Assembly: GCA_028868895.1 (NCBI GenBank)
Contig: JAGWTP010000022.1
Location: 1 to 43,809, forward strand
Direction: 5' to 3'
Origin: Burkholderiales bacterium
GTDB taxonomy: Bacteria; Pseudomonadota; Gammaproteobacteria; Burkholderiales; Burkholderiaceae_C
DNA: 43,809 nt
Part shown: piece by piece, positions 20,119-28,113 of the stretch
Layout: every line of letters begins with the position of its first letter
Numbering within the stretch: position 1 is the stretch's first letter
The notes under the pieces: model-generated
Databases searched by the model: none
What the model was told of the DNA's origin: nothing
What the model saw: only the letters and a program-made list of their open reading frames with translations
Position numbers and translations under genes: made by a program

Positions 20119-21560
20119 GCGTTCGCGGCCTGCGTGGTACGGCGCAGTGAACCGATCACAACCACGACGAACAGCAGGCCGCCGACGATCGCGATCGCGC
20201 CGCCCAGGCCCATCAGCGCCATGCCGGCGATCTCGCCGTTGCCGCGCAGCACCTGCTGCGCACCCGCCACCTTGCGCTGCACGCCGTACCCGCCCGACCA
20301 GACGAGACCGACGATGTGCAGCAGCTGGCCGGCGCCGTACAGGGTCGGCTGCAGCGTGGCCAGCCGCCCGCGCGGCGCACCGTAGCCCAGCCGCGGCAGC
20401 AAGTGGTACACGAGGCCCATCAGCGCCAGCGTCACGCCGACGATGCAGCCGTGGTAGTGCGCCGGGATGCGCACGTTGCTGCCGTTGATGACCACGCCGA
20501 TCAGCCCGCCGGCGGCGAACAGCAGCACCGACGCCAGCAGCGCGGCGCGCAGCGGCGCGGTGGCGTCTCGCGCACGCGGCAGCGTCGCCGGCGCACGCGC
20601 CAACCCGACCACCACCGCCAGCGCGATCGGCGCGATCGCCACGCCGCCGCCCAGGCGCATCGCCCAGGTCAGCAGGTTGCGGTGCTCGACCGAGGCGATG
20701 TCGTGTGCGAGGTAGGCGTAGGGCGTGACGAACACCGCGGCCAGCGCCAGCGCCAGCAGCAGCAGCGTCACGCGCGGGCTGAGCGGAACCTGCGCGCCGC
20801 AGGCACTGGCCAGCCACAGCCAGCCGACCAGCATCAACAGCGTCCAGGTGAACTGCAGCGCGTGGCCGCCACCCCAGAACAGGATCTCGTAGTAGTCGCT
20901 GCCGTCGAGTCGCGACGGCGCGGTGGCGTAAGAGGCCGCGAACGCGGCGAGCGCCACCGCCGCCGAGACGGCCGCCGCGTTCAACCCGAAGCGCAGCGCG
21001 CCGGCGCCGTCGAAGCGCAAACCGAGCTTCGGCGCGGTGAGCAGGCTGCGCAGCACGAGCAGGGTTGCACCGGCCGCGAAGACGAGCAGTCCGCCGATGA
21101 ACAGCGGCCCGTCGAGCACCGGGATGTAGTTGGCCATGATCGGCGCGGTGCGCGTGACGAACGGCGCCACGAACATCAGCGCGCTGCCGGCGGCGCACAG
21201 CGCGAGCGCGGCCCCGCCCCAGACCGCACCCGCGGCCGTGCCGTTCAGGCTCCACAGCAGCCCGGCCATCGATACGAACCACACCAGCACCGACAGGTCG
21301 ACGTGGACGACCAGCGCGACCCGGAAGAAATCGGCCACCGGCAGCCATTGGTTGAGCCCCGGCGTGCGCGACAGCACCAGCAAGACCGAGTACAGCCCGG
21401 CGCCGATCAGCGCCAGCAGGCCAAGCCACAGCCAGCCGCGTGCCAGGGCGCGCTGCGTGCCCTGAGGCACGGCCAGCGCATAACTCGAGGCGCGCGCCGG
21501 CGCGGGTGCCGCGGCCGGGATCGGCGCCGCGATCGAAGCGGACCGGGTCGAGGTGTTCAT
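20115..21560 (-). CDS. Divergent heme-copper oxidase subunit I-like membrane protein
   Basis: 481 residues with about 12 membrane segments. It keeps the heme-ligand layout of the superfamily: His86 in VVHVDLSVLVWF (helix II), and His368/His370 in IPAHYHGCIVGV (helix X). A CuB-type His233 lies in GGGHALQFTW (helix VI), but the residue four on, normally Tyr, is Phe237. The helix VII His-His pair is not found; nearby are His286-Asp287 and His293-Arg294. The copper site therefore looks incomplete. It overlaps its neighbours by ATGA on both sides. It may be a heme-only electron-transfer subunit or an enzyme with a changed active site. Annotation pipelines would probably call it cbb3-type subunit I; that is too specific. 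Confidence 0.82.
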   Translation of the reverse strand: MNTSTRSASIAAPIPAAAPAPARASSYALAVPQGTQRALARGWLWLGLLALIGAGLYSVLLVLSRTPGLNQWLPVADFFRVALVVHVDLSVLVWFVSMAGLLWSLNGTAAGAVWGGAALALCAAGSALMFVAPFVTRTAPIMANYIPVLDGPLFIGGLLVFAAGATLLVLRSLLTAPKLGLRFDGAGALRFGLNAAAVSAAVALAAFAASYATAPSRLDGSDYYEILFWGGGHALQFTWTLLMLVGWLWLASACGAQVPLSPRVTLLLLALALAAVFVTPYAYLAHDIASVEHRNLLTWAMRLGGGVAIAPIALAVVVGLARAPATLPRARDATAPLRAALLASVLLFAAGGLIGVVINGSNVRIPAHYHGCIVGVTLALMGLVYHLLPRLGYGAPRGRLATLQPTLYGAGQLLHIVGLVWSGGYGVQRKVAGAQQVLRGNGEIAGMALMGLGGAIAIVGGLLFVVVVIGSLRRTTQAANA

Positions 21561-22093
21561 TGCAGTGTGATGCCGCCCTTCTCGGCGTCGAAGTCGATCA
21601 CCAGGATGTGCGCCGGAGCGAGCGTCACGGTGGCCGTGCGGGTGTAGTCGAAGCCGCCGCCGTCGGGGCTGTCCTTGAGGCGCACGTCGATGCGGTGGAC
21701 GCCGGCGAGCACCGGCACGCGGTGGTACACCGACGAGGCACCGTCCTTCGACAGCCCGGACGGCATGGCGACGTGGCGATACACCTGCTTGCCGTCGAGG
21801 TCGAGCTCGACGACCACCGGCGCACGTTCGCGCGGGCATTGCATCGGCGCGCGCATGTTGGGCGGCAGCTTCGCGAGTTCGGCCGGACTGCGCTGGCGGC
21901 ACGCCGCGACACGCTGGCCGTCGTGCGTGAAGCTGAGCTTGATCAGCGCCTGGTCGGGTGCGAGTTGGCGGTACGCCGGCCAATGCGAGAACACGCCGAT
22001 CAGCGACGCGAACAGCGCGTACAGCAGCACCTGGCCGAGCCACGCCGATGGGCTCGTGCGTCGGGTGGGGCGAGCGGCGGTGGGTTCAATCAT
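21557..22093 (-). CDS. Membrane-anchored protein of unknown function in the oxidase cluster
   Basis: 178 residues. I do not recognise the family. One membrane segment (about 22-42, WLGQVLLYALFASLIGVFSHW) is followed by a periplasmic beta-rich domain (about 50-178). That domain has two Cys (AACRQRS and MQCPRE) and strands such as VVVELDLDGKQVYR, AGVHRIDVRLKD and ILVIDFDAEKGG. It shows no heme motif. The ATG at 22093 lies inside the end of the upstream fusion gene (8-bp overlap); a GTG at 22111 is an alternative. It overlaps the oxidase-like gene by ATGA. Tight coupling suggests a structural or assembly subunit of the complex. Confidence 0.75.
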   Translation of the reverse strand: MIEPTAARPTRRTSPSAWLGQVLLYALFASLIGVFSHWPAYRQLAPDQALIKLSFTHDGQRVAACRQRSPAELAKLPPNMRAPMQCPRERAPVVVELDLDGKQVYRHVAMPSGLSKDGASSVYHRVPVLAGVHRIDVRLKDSPDGGGFDYTRTATVTLAPAHILVIDFDAEKGGITLQ

Positions 22094-23708
22094 GGTGGGC
22101 GTGGGGCTCACAGGCCGGCGCGGTCGGGCGCCGCGCCGCGTGGCGCAATTCGTCCAGTGCCCGGGCCACGGCCCGCGGCTCGGAGGGGGTCGGCCAGACC
22201 ACGCGCAGCCGTGGGCGCGGCACGCCGGCGCGCAAGTGCGGCTCGCGCTCGCCGCGCAGGCGTTCTTCGGTCCAGCGCTGGCCGAACCGGAACGCGCAAT
22301 CGCCGTCGTGGCAGCCGGTCACGACGACGCCGGCCGCGCCGCCGCGCAGCGCGTACTCGATGAACGACGGTGGCAACATGCCGGTGCAGACCAGGCTGAG
22401 CGTGACCACGTCGTTGGCGGTGGGTGGCGCGTCGCCCGGACCGTGGTCACAGCGGACGACGACGAGCCCGGGCTCGCCGTGCATGGCCGACAGTCCGGCT
22501 TCGAGTTGCCGGCGCAGCGCGTCGATCGGCTGTTGCGGCATGTCGATACCCGTGAGCAGCACCGTGCCGCTGCGAAACGGCGTCGACGACGGGCAGGCAC
22601 CGACACAGATGCCACAGCTCGCGCACAGGTCGGCATCGACCTGCGCGAGCTCGCGGATCGGCCGCCCCGGCGTCTGCCAGTGGGGGTGCGGCACCATCGT
22701 GATTGCGGCGTACGGGCAGTCGGCGAAGCAGCGCCGGCAACCGTTGCAGTTGGCCGGGTCGACCCGTGCCACCGGCGCCGGCGCGGGCTGCGGCAGGAAG
22801 GGCAGGCCCAGCAAGATCAACAACGTCGCCACGAGTAGCACCCAGACCACGGTGGCCGAGGTCGCGTCGGTCAGCGGGTGCACGAACAGCACGAACCAGT
22901 CAAATGCCAGCGGTCCGGGCACCCGCGACAGGTCGGCCGGCGCCTGGCTCGTGACCGGTGCCAGCGCGGCGAGCGCCAGCAGGCCCAGCGTGCTCGCCAG
23001 CGTCAGCGCCCGCGGTGCGAAGATCGCCGCCTGCGTGAGGCGCTGGATGTGGAACCACAGCCCGAACAGCAGCAGCAACGGCACGCCGACGTGGATGAAG
23101 ATGAACAGCGAGAACAACCGGTCGCTGACGGCTGCGGTGCCGAGAAAATTGCGCGCCAGCGGCGTGCCGAAGACCGGCAGCGCGTCGAGCCACTCGGCGC
23201 TGGCCACGGCCGAGTATTGGCCGAGCCGGTCCCAGTTGAGCCAGAAGCCGACGATGCCGGTGCCGAACGCGAACAGCAGCAGCGGCACACCGGTCAGCCA
23301 TGAGAAGCGGCGAAAGCCCTGGTAGCGCCCGAGCAGCCATTCGCGCAGCAGGTGCGCGAGCATCACGACGACGAACGCGTCGGCCGCGTAGCGGTGCACG
23401 CTGCGCAGCCAGCCGCCGAGGTACCACGGCAGCTGCGCCAGCCGCGCGATCGAGTCGTAGGCCGCGGTGGCCGAGGTGTCGAGCATCGCGAACAGGTAGA
23501 TGCCGCTGGCCGCCAGCCACCAGAAGAACAGGAAGCCCAGCCCGCCCAGATGGCGCAGCGGGTTCGCAGCCGCGCCGAACACGCCGTCGAGGGCACGCTC
23601 GAGGCGCTGCCAGGCACGCAGCGCGTGCGCGCGCAGGTGGCCGGCGCCTGGCTCCGTTGCTGCGGCCGTGCTGCCGGTCATCGTCACCGCGGCCGCAGGC
23701 GCATGCAT
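22086..23708 (-). CDS. Cytochrome b - 2[4Fe-4S] ferredoxin - MvhD/FlpD-type fusion
   Basis: 540 residues. Part 1 (about 40-305) is a cytochrome b membrane domain paralogous to the one in the reductase fusion at 18205-20118, with His105/His119 and His206/His220. Part 2 (about 315-375) is a bacterial ferredoxin with two cluster motifs: C321-x2-C324-x2-C327-x3-C331 and C362-x2-C365-x2-C368-x3-C372. Part 3 (about 415-485) matches the hydrogenase/heterodisulfide reductase delta subunit (MvhD/FlpD): VVVRC, LVCTGM and GCHDGDC, giving C420, C441, C466 and C471 for a [2Fe-2S] cluster. The ATG at 23708 follows AAGGTG. No heterodisulfide reductase or hydrogenase genes are in the window, so the usual partners are absent. 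An electron-transfer role between soluble donors, quinone and the oxidase-like subunits is inferred. Confidence 0.9.
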   Translation of the reverse strand: MHAPAAAVTMTGSTAAATEPGAGHLRAHALRAWQRLERALDGVFGAAANPLRHLGGLGFLFFWWLAASGIYLFAMLDTSATAAYDSIARLAQLPWYLGGWLRSVHRYAADAFVVVMLAHLLREWLLGRYQGFRRFSWLTGVPLLLFAFGTGIVGFWLNWDRLGQYSAVASAEWLDALPVFGTPLARNFLGTAAVSDRLFSLFIFIHVGVPLLLLFGLWFHIQRLTQAAIFAPRALTLASTLGLLALAALAPVTSQAPADLSRVPGPLAFDWFVLFVHPLTDATSATVVWVLLVATLLILLGLPFLPQPAPAPVARVDPANCNGCRRCFADCPYAAITMVPHPHWQTPGRPIRELAQVDADLCASCGICVGACPSSTPFRSGTVLLTGIDMPQQPIDALRRQLEAGLSAMHGEPGLVVVRCDHGPGDAPPTANDVVTLSLVCTGMLPPSFIEYALRGGAAGVVVTGCHDGDCAFRFGQRWTEERLRGEREPHLRAGVPRPRLRVVWPTPSEPRAVARALDELRHAARRPTAPACEPHAHHD

Positions 23709-23731
23709 CGGTGACACCTTCACCCGGGCTC

Positions 23732-24610
23732 TCAGGCCCGCGACGGGCGGCGCGCGGCCCGCCGCACGCGCCACTCGTTGAGGAAGTACAACGCCATCGC
23801 CACCACGAAGGTCAGCCCGCCGGCGACCTCGAGCGCCAGGCTGTAGTCGACGCGGTAGGTGCCGGTGGCGGGGTCGTACACGGTGCACAGGATGCGCACC
23901 CGGTCGATGATGTCGGCGAACTGCGGCGCCAGCGGTGCACCGACCAGCAGTTGCTTGAGCGGCTCGCCCAGCGCCTGCGCCGGCACCTCGTCGCCGTAGA
24001 CCTGGCGCACGATGCGGCCCCGAGCATCGACCAGCGTGACCTGCAGCAGGTGGTCGAAGCCGGCCGGCGTGGCCTGGTAGCTGAAGCCGAACGCGCGCGT
24101 CAGCGGCTCAACCGCCGCAGCCGGTGGGCTGAGGAAGTCCCAGTGCGGGAAGTCGATGCCTTGCTGCGCGGCGAAGGCCTTCATCGCCTGCGGCGAGTCG
24201 GCCGGCTGGTTGAAGCCGATGCTGATCACGTTGAACTGGTTCGTGCCGAAGCGCCCTTCGAGCGCGCGCACCGCCTGCGCCAGCGCGCGGGTGTTGGCCG
24301 GGCAGACCTGGAAGCAGCCGGTGTAGATGAAGTTCACCAGCAGCGGCTTGCCGCGATAGCTCGACAGCCGCACCGGCCGCCCGTTGCGGTCGAGCAGCGT
24401 GAACTCGCCGAGCCGGCTGCCCAGCACCGCCTGGCTGGCGCGCAGCGCGGCGGCGGCGTCCAGGCCCGGCGCGGTGGCGGTCCCCGGTGTCAGTGCGTTG
24501 CCGGGTTCGTCGGCGCGGGTCGGCGGTGCGATGCTGGCGGCCAGCAGCACGAGGCCTGCCACGGCGCAGCAGTGCACCGCGCGGCGCCAGGGGGAGTCTC
24601 GGTCGGGCAT
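23732..24610 (-). CDS. SCO1/SenC-family copper chaperone with C-terminal membrane anchor
   Basis: 292 residues. SCO proteins deliver copper to the CuA site of oxidase subunit II or reduce its cysteines. There is an N-terminal signal (about 12-33), a thioredoxin-like domain (about 65-255) with the copper-binding Cys99-x3-Cys103 (TGCFQVCP) and the third ligand His187 (GFDHLLQV). A C-terminal membrane helix (about 260-280, GGLTFVVAMALYFLN) is longer than in most SCO proteins and fixes it to the inner membrane. It lies between heme O synthase and the cytochrome b-ferredoxin fusion. The CuA subunit at 27267-27806 is the likely client. Confidence 0.9.
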   Translation of the reverse strand: MPDRDSPWRRAVHCCAVAGLVLLAASIAPPTRADEPGNALTPGTATAPGLDAAAALRASQAVLGSRLGEFTLLDRNGRPVRLSSYRGKPLLVNFIYTGCFQVCPANTRALAQAVRALEGRFGTNQFNVISIGFNQPADSPQAMKAFAAQQGIDFPHWDFLSPPAAAVEPLTRAFGFSYQATPAGFDHLLQVTLVDARGRIVRQVYGDEVPAQALGEPLKQLLVGAPLAPQFADIIDRVRILCTVYDPATGTYRVDYSLALEVAGGLTFVVAMALYFLNEWRVRRAARRPSRA

Positions 24611-24645
24611 GGGTCCATGGTGCGGCGCGGCCGGCCTGCGGTCGG

Positions 24646-25542
24646 CTAGCGCAGCACGCCGTCGATGCTCGCCGCCGCGAGCAGCGTGCCGAGCTGCACC
24701 AGCGACGCCAGAAACGAGCCGATGGCCGTCTGGCGGCTCGGCGCCACAGCGAGGCGCCGCGCCTTGAGCACGAAGTACAGCCCGCCGCCCAGCGAACCGG
24801 CGAGGTAGATCAGGCCCGCGCCGAAAAACATCGGCAGCAGTGCGGCCACCGCCAGCGCCACCGCGCTGGCGTAGACCACGCGCGCGGCGCGTTCGGTGCC
24901 AACTACCACCGGCAGCATCGGCACCCCGGCCGCCGCGTAGTCGGCCTGGCCGGCGATCGCCAGGCTCCAGAAGTGCGGCGGCGTCCACAGGAACAGCGCC
25001 AGCGCGAGCAGCCAGCCGTGCACGCCGATGGCCGGGTCGACCGCCGCCGCGCCGGCCAGCACCGCGAAGCTGCCGGACAGGCCACCGATCACGATGTTCA
25101 GCCAGCTGCGCCGCTTCAGCCACAGCGTGTAGACCACGCCGTAGAAGAACGCACCCAGAAAGATGTACAGCGCGGCCACCGCGTTGAGCGCCCAAGCCGC
25201 CGCACCCACCGCCACCACCAGCATCGCCGTCATCAGCAGCAGCCAGGCGGGCGTGCGCGGCAGCGCGCCGGTCGCGAACGGGCGGTTGCGGGTGCGCGCC
25301 ATCAAGCGGTCGGTGTCGGCCTCGGCGTACTGGTTGAACGCGCCGGCGCTGGCCGACGCCAGCAGCACCGACAGCGCCAGCACGATCACCTGCGCCAGGC
25401 TCAGCCCCGGCCCCGGTGTGACCGCGAAGCCGACCAGCGCGGTCGTCATGATGAACACGCCGATGCGCAGCTTGAACAGGCCGAGCACCTCGCGAACCCT
25501 GCGGCCCGACGGGCTGGCTGCCGACGCGACGGTGGTGGTCAT
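24646..25542 (-). CDS. ctaB: Protoheme IX farnesyltransferase (heme O synthase)
   Basis: 298 residues. It adds a farnesyl group to heme B to make heme O in the inner membrane. A UbiA-family prenyltransferase with about nine membrane segments. The first Asp-rich motif is NQYAEADTDRLMARTRNRP, and WTPPHFWSLA carries the second conserved region. The ATG at 25542 follows GGAGT. It is placed 16 bp after the subunit I gene. With the divergent heme A synthase at 28203 this indicates that the oxidase-like complex uses heme O or heme A. Confidence 0.96.
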   Translation of the reverse strand: MTTTVASAASPSGRRVREVLGLFKLRIGVFIMTTALVGFAVTPGPGLSLAQVIVLALSVLLASASAGAFNQYAEADTDRLMARTRNRPFATGALPRTPAWLLLMTAMLVVAVGAAAWALNAVAALYIFLGAFFYGVVYTLWLKRRSWLNIVIGGLSGSFAVLAGAAAVDPAIGVHGWLLALALFLWTPPHFWSLAIAGQADYAAAGVPMLPVVVGTERAARVVYASAVALAVAALLPMFFGAGLIYLAGSLGGGLYFVLKARRLAVAPSRQTAIGSFLASLVQLGTLLAAASIDGVLR

Positions 25543-25558
25543 GGTGGCACTCCGTTGT

Positions 25559-27256
25559 TCAGCTCAGGCCCCAGACCTGCGACAGGTACTTCCAGTTGAT
25601 GAAGTAGTACAGCACGAACGCGGTCAGGAACACCATTGCCAGCACGAAGGTGCCGGGGGCGGCGAAGCCGGCCGAGCCGTAGCTCTGCACCGCCACACCG
25701 GCCGGCGTCGGCGGGATCGGCGTGAACTTCGCGCTGACGGCGCCGCGGTCCAGCCGCTTGCCCCACAGCAGCGAGCCCACCGTGATGTAGATGTAGATCG
25801 CGCCGCCGGCGATCGCGGCGACCCCAGCGATGCCCACCAGCCCCATCATCAGGTAGGCGGCGCCCGGCCACTCGTGCGAGAGCACGCCCTGGAACGTGAT
25901 GTCCCAGTCACGCCGCGGCACGCCGAGCGTGCCCGCACCCATCATCACCAGCACGAAGAAGTACATCGAAAGGCCGAACAGGTAGGGCTGCGCCTTGGCC
26001 AAGCCGGGGTTGATCATCTCGCGCCGGAACAGCACCGGGATCAGGAAGTAGGTCAGCGCCATGAACGACAGCGAGGTGCCGATCACCACGGTGGCGTGGA
26101 AGTGGCCCGGCACGTAGATGGTGTTGTGGATCAGCATGTTGAGCTGCTCGGTGCCCATCATCACGCCGGAGATGCCACCGAGGAAGCCGAAGCCGATCAG
26201 CGAGATGAACATGCCCGAGAACACCGGGTTGCCCCACGGCGCCTTGCGCAGCCACTCGAACAGGCCCTTGGTGTAGCCCTTCTGCCGCTGCGCCACTTCG
26301 ATCGCGCCGGGGATGGTCAGGCCGTGGATCATCGAGGCCAGCACCGCGAAGTACATGAAGTAGCTGGTGTTGACGACCTTCCAGGCCGTGCCCACGCCGG
26401 GGTCGGATAGCAGGTGGTGGGCGCTGGCGAGCTGCAGGAACAGGATGTAGAGCAGGAACGCGCCGCGGCTGACGCGCTCGCTCATCGGCTTGGCGCCGAA
26501 GGCGATCGCCGCCACCGCGTACCAGATCGAGATGTGCGCCGCGACGTTGATCTGCTGCGACGAGTGGCCGAAGGCCCACCAGATCGTGCGGTACACGAGC
26601 GGGTCGACCGCCTTGACGATGCCCACCGACATCAGGAAGGTCGGAATCAGGATGATCGCGCCCGAGGTGATCGTGAACACCGCGATGATCGCCGCGGTGA
26701 TCGCGCCGAAGGTGACGAGCGGCACCGAGCCCTGGTAGGTGCGATCGCGGCGCGCGATCACGAGCGTTCCGAAGAAGACGAAGCAGGCGACGAGCGCACC
26801 GACCGCGAACAGGATCAGCCCGAGGTAGAAGTGCGGCGCGGCCATCATCGGCACGTAGCTCGTCATCATCACGCTCGAGCCGCCCTGCAGCACCGCGACG
26901 TTGTTGGTCACCGCGCCGATCAGCATCAGCGCGAACGCGAGCCAGGCGATCTTGGGCGTGGCGATGCGGCAGCGCAGCAGCGTCGACGAACAGAAGTAGA
27001 GCACCGCGACCTCGAAGAAGATGATCCAGAAGATCAGCATGTCGATGCCGTGCGCGGTCAGCACCTGGTAGAAGGTGTCGGCCGCCAGCCAGTGCACCGC
27101 CGGCCAGCGCGTCAGCACGACGCCGATGGCCAGCAGGCCGCCGACCAGCAGGAACACCACCGCGACGACGGCGTTGGCGATCATCAGCTTCTCGGCCTGG
27201 CCTTCGAACTGCAGGCCCGAACGCGGGCAGGTACGGTAAGTCACGGCGCTGGGCAT
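25559..27256 (-). CDS. Heme-copper oxidase subunit I lacking the active-site tyrosine (candidate NO reductase)
   Basis: 565 residues with about 13 membrane segments. Low-spin heme ligands His69 (LTAHGIDM) and His387, high-spin heme ligand His385 (YVPGHFHAT), and CuB ligands His231, His280 and His281 (SAHHLLSDPG) are all present. In A- and B-family oxygen reductases the helix VI motif reads GHPEVY or similar and its Tyr is cross-linked to His. Here it reads GHSSQQ, so position +4 is Gln235. Loss of this Tyr is the mark of NO-reducing members that arose within the superfamily. The start ATG at 27256 has GGGAGG seven bases upstream. It follows the CuA subunit by 10 bp. NO reductase activity is inferred; an unusual oxygen reductase remains possible. 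Confidence 0.9.
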   Translation of the reverse strand: MPSAVTYRTCPRSGLQFEGQAEKLMIANAVVAVVFLLVGGLLAIGVVLTRWPAVHWLAADTFYQVLTAHGIDMLIFWIIFFEVAVLYFCSSTLLRCRIATPKIAWLAFALMLIGAVTNNVAVLQGGSSVMMTSYVPMMAAPHFYLGLILFAVGALVACFVFFGTLVIARRDRTYQGSVPLVTFGAITAAIIAVFTITSGAIILIPTFLMSVGIVKAVDPLVYRTIWWAFGHSSQQINVAAHISIWYAVAAIAFGAKPMSERVSRGAFLLYILFLQLASAHHLLSDPGVGTAWKVVNTSYFMYFAVLASMIHGLTIPGAIEVAQRQKGYTKGLFEWLRKAPWGNPVFSGMFISLIGFGFLGGISGVMMGTEQLNMLIHNTIYVPGHFHATVVIGTSLSFMALTYFLIPVLFRREMINPGLAKAQPYLFGLSMYFFVLVMMGAGTLGVPRRDWDITFQGVLSHEWPGAAYLMMGLVGIAGVAAIAGGAIYIYITVGSLLWGKRLDRGAVSAKFTPIPPTPAGVAVQSYGSAGFAAPGTFVLAMVFLTAFVLYYFINWKYLSQVWGLS

Positions 27257-27266
27257 GGCAGCCTCC

Positions 27267-27806
27267 CTATTTGACGTAGATGCGGCCCAGCATCGTGTGG
27301 TGGCCGATGCCGCAATACTCGTTGCACACGATCGAGAACTGGCCGGCCTCGTTCGGTGTGACTTTCACGACATGCTCGTAGCCGGGCACGACCTGGATGT
27401 TGATGTTGGTCGGCTGCAGCGAAAAGCCGTGGTTGTAGTCCATCGAGGTCAGGTGAAGGCGGTAGGTCTTGTCCTTCTCGAGTTCGAGGATCGGCCACCA
27501 GCTCCACAGCCGCGCGATCAGGTACACGTCGCTGCCCGCGGGCGGGTGCACGACCGGGATGGCCATGTCGGTCTCGGTGCGCACCGTGTACTTGGCGACC
27601 ACCGCTTGCGCCTTGGCCGCGTAGGCCTCCGGCGTGGTGCGGTAGGTCTCGGGCGACAGGTTCTGTTTGCCGTAGATGTGCCAGCCGACCATCATCACGA
27701 ACATCGTCATGCACCAGATGAAGGCGATGGCAATCCAGGTGCCTTCGACGCGGTCCAGCGGGTGCTTCCACCACAGCCGTTCCGAGGGCGGGAGAATGGC
27801 GCTCAT
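27267..27806 (-). CDS. Heme-copper oxidase subunit II with intact CuA site
   Basis: 179 residues. One membrane helix (about 24-44) anchors a periplasmic cupredoxin domain that accepts electrons from cytochrome c or another donor. The CuA ligands are complete: His126 (DYNHGFSL), then Cys161, Glu163, Cys165, His169 and Met172 in VCNEYCGIGHHTM. The single helix and short length resemble B-family subunit II rather than the two-helix A-family form. The ATG at 27806 was preferred to one ten codons upstream because MSAILPPSERLWW reads as a normal cytoplasmic start. It is 10 bp before the subunit I gene and 48 bp after the small membrane peptide gene. Confidence 0.92.
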   Translation of the reverse strand: MSAILPPSERLWWKHPLDRVEGTWIAIAFIWCMTMFVMMVGWHIYGKQNLSPETYRTTPEAYAAKAQAVVAKYTVRTETDMAIPVVHPPAGSDVYLIARLWSWWPILELEKDKTYRLHLTSMDYNHGFSLQPTNINIQVVPGYEHVVKVTPNEAGQFSIVCNEYCGIGHHTMLGRIYVK

Positions 27807-27854
27807 GGTCGAGGTCCTCGCAGCAAGGGGCGGCATGCCGCCGGGGTGGGGTGG

Positions 27855-28010
27855 CTACTTGGCCAGCGGCACGGTCAGGATGTCGATCACGCCCCACAGG
27901 GTGTAGACGATCATCGGGATCAGCACGCCGAGAAACAGCAGCAGGAACGGGTTGTCGAGCAACTGCTGTATCAGCGGAACGGGTTCGTGGTCGTGGTCGG
28001 TGTCGTTCAC
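27855..28010 (-). CDS. 51-residue single-helix membrane peptide, likely small oxidase subunit
   Basis: The GTG at 28010 is preceded by GAGGAGA at ideal spacing, which decides the start. The peptide has an acidic, His-rich N-terminus (NDTDHDHEP) and one membrane helix (about 22-45, FLLLFLGVLIPMIVYTLWGV). It is the first gene of the minus-strand cluster, 97 bp downstream of a Crp/Fnr-type box. Small one-helix subunits (such as IIa in ba3-type oxidases) are often encoded just before subunit II, and this is the likely role. It is easily missed because of its size and GTG start. Confidence 0.75.
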   Translation of the reverse strand: MNDTDHDHEPVPLIQQLLDNPFLLLFLGVLIPMIVYTLWGVIDILTVPLAK

Positions 28011-28099
28011 GGTGTCTCCTCGCTGAGGTGGATGCGGCCCGGCAAGCCGTTGTGAACCCGGGCTTGCGACGATTCTGCGCAGGCGCTGCGATCGCACAC

Positions 28100-28113
28100 T
28101 TGAACCAGTTCAA
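28100..28113. promoter_or_regulatory. Crp/Fnr-family (Dnr/FNR-type) box in the divergent oxidase promoter
   Basis: TTGAACCAGTTCAA, part of the longer palindrome CTTGAACCAGTTCAAG. It fits TTGA-N6-TCAA, the pattern recognised by FNR, Dnr and NnrR proteins. It lies 90 bp upstream of the small subunit gene (minus strand) and 90 bp upstream of heme A synthase (plus strand), so one site may serve both. A Dnr-like regulator is encoded 1.2 kb away. Confidence 0.72.

Noticed and set aside
20119-21429. Upstream extension of the cytochrome b-FNR frame to about 1070 codons
   Set aside because: The extra part overlaps the oxidase-like gene and gives Arg/Ala-rich sequence. The real start is the ATG at 20118 in an ATGA overlap.
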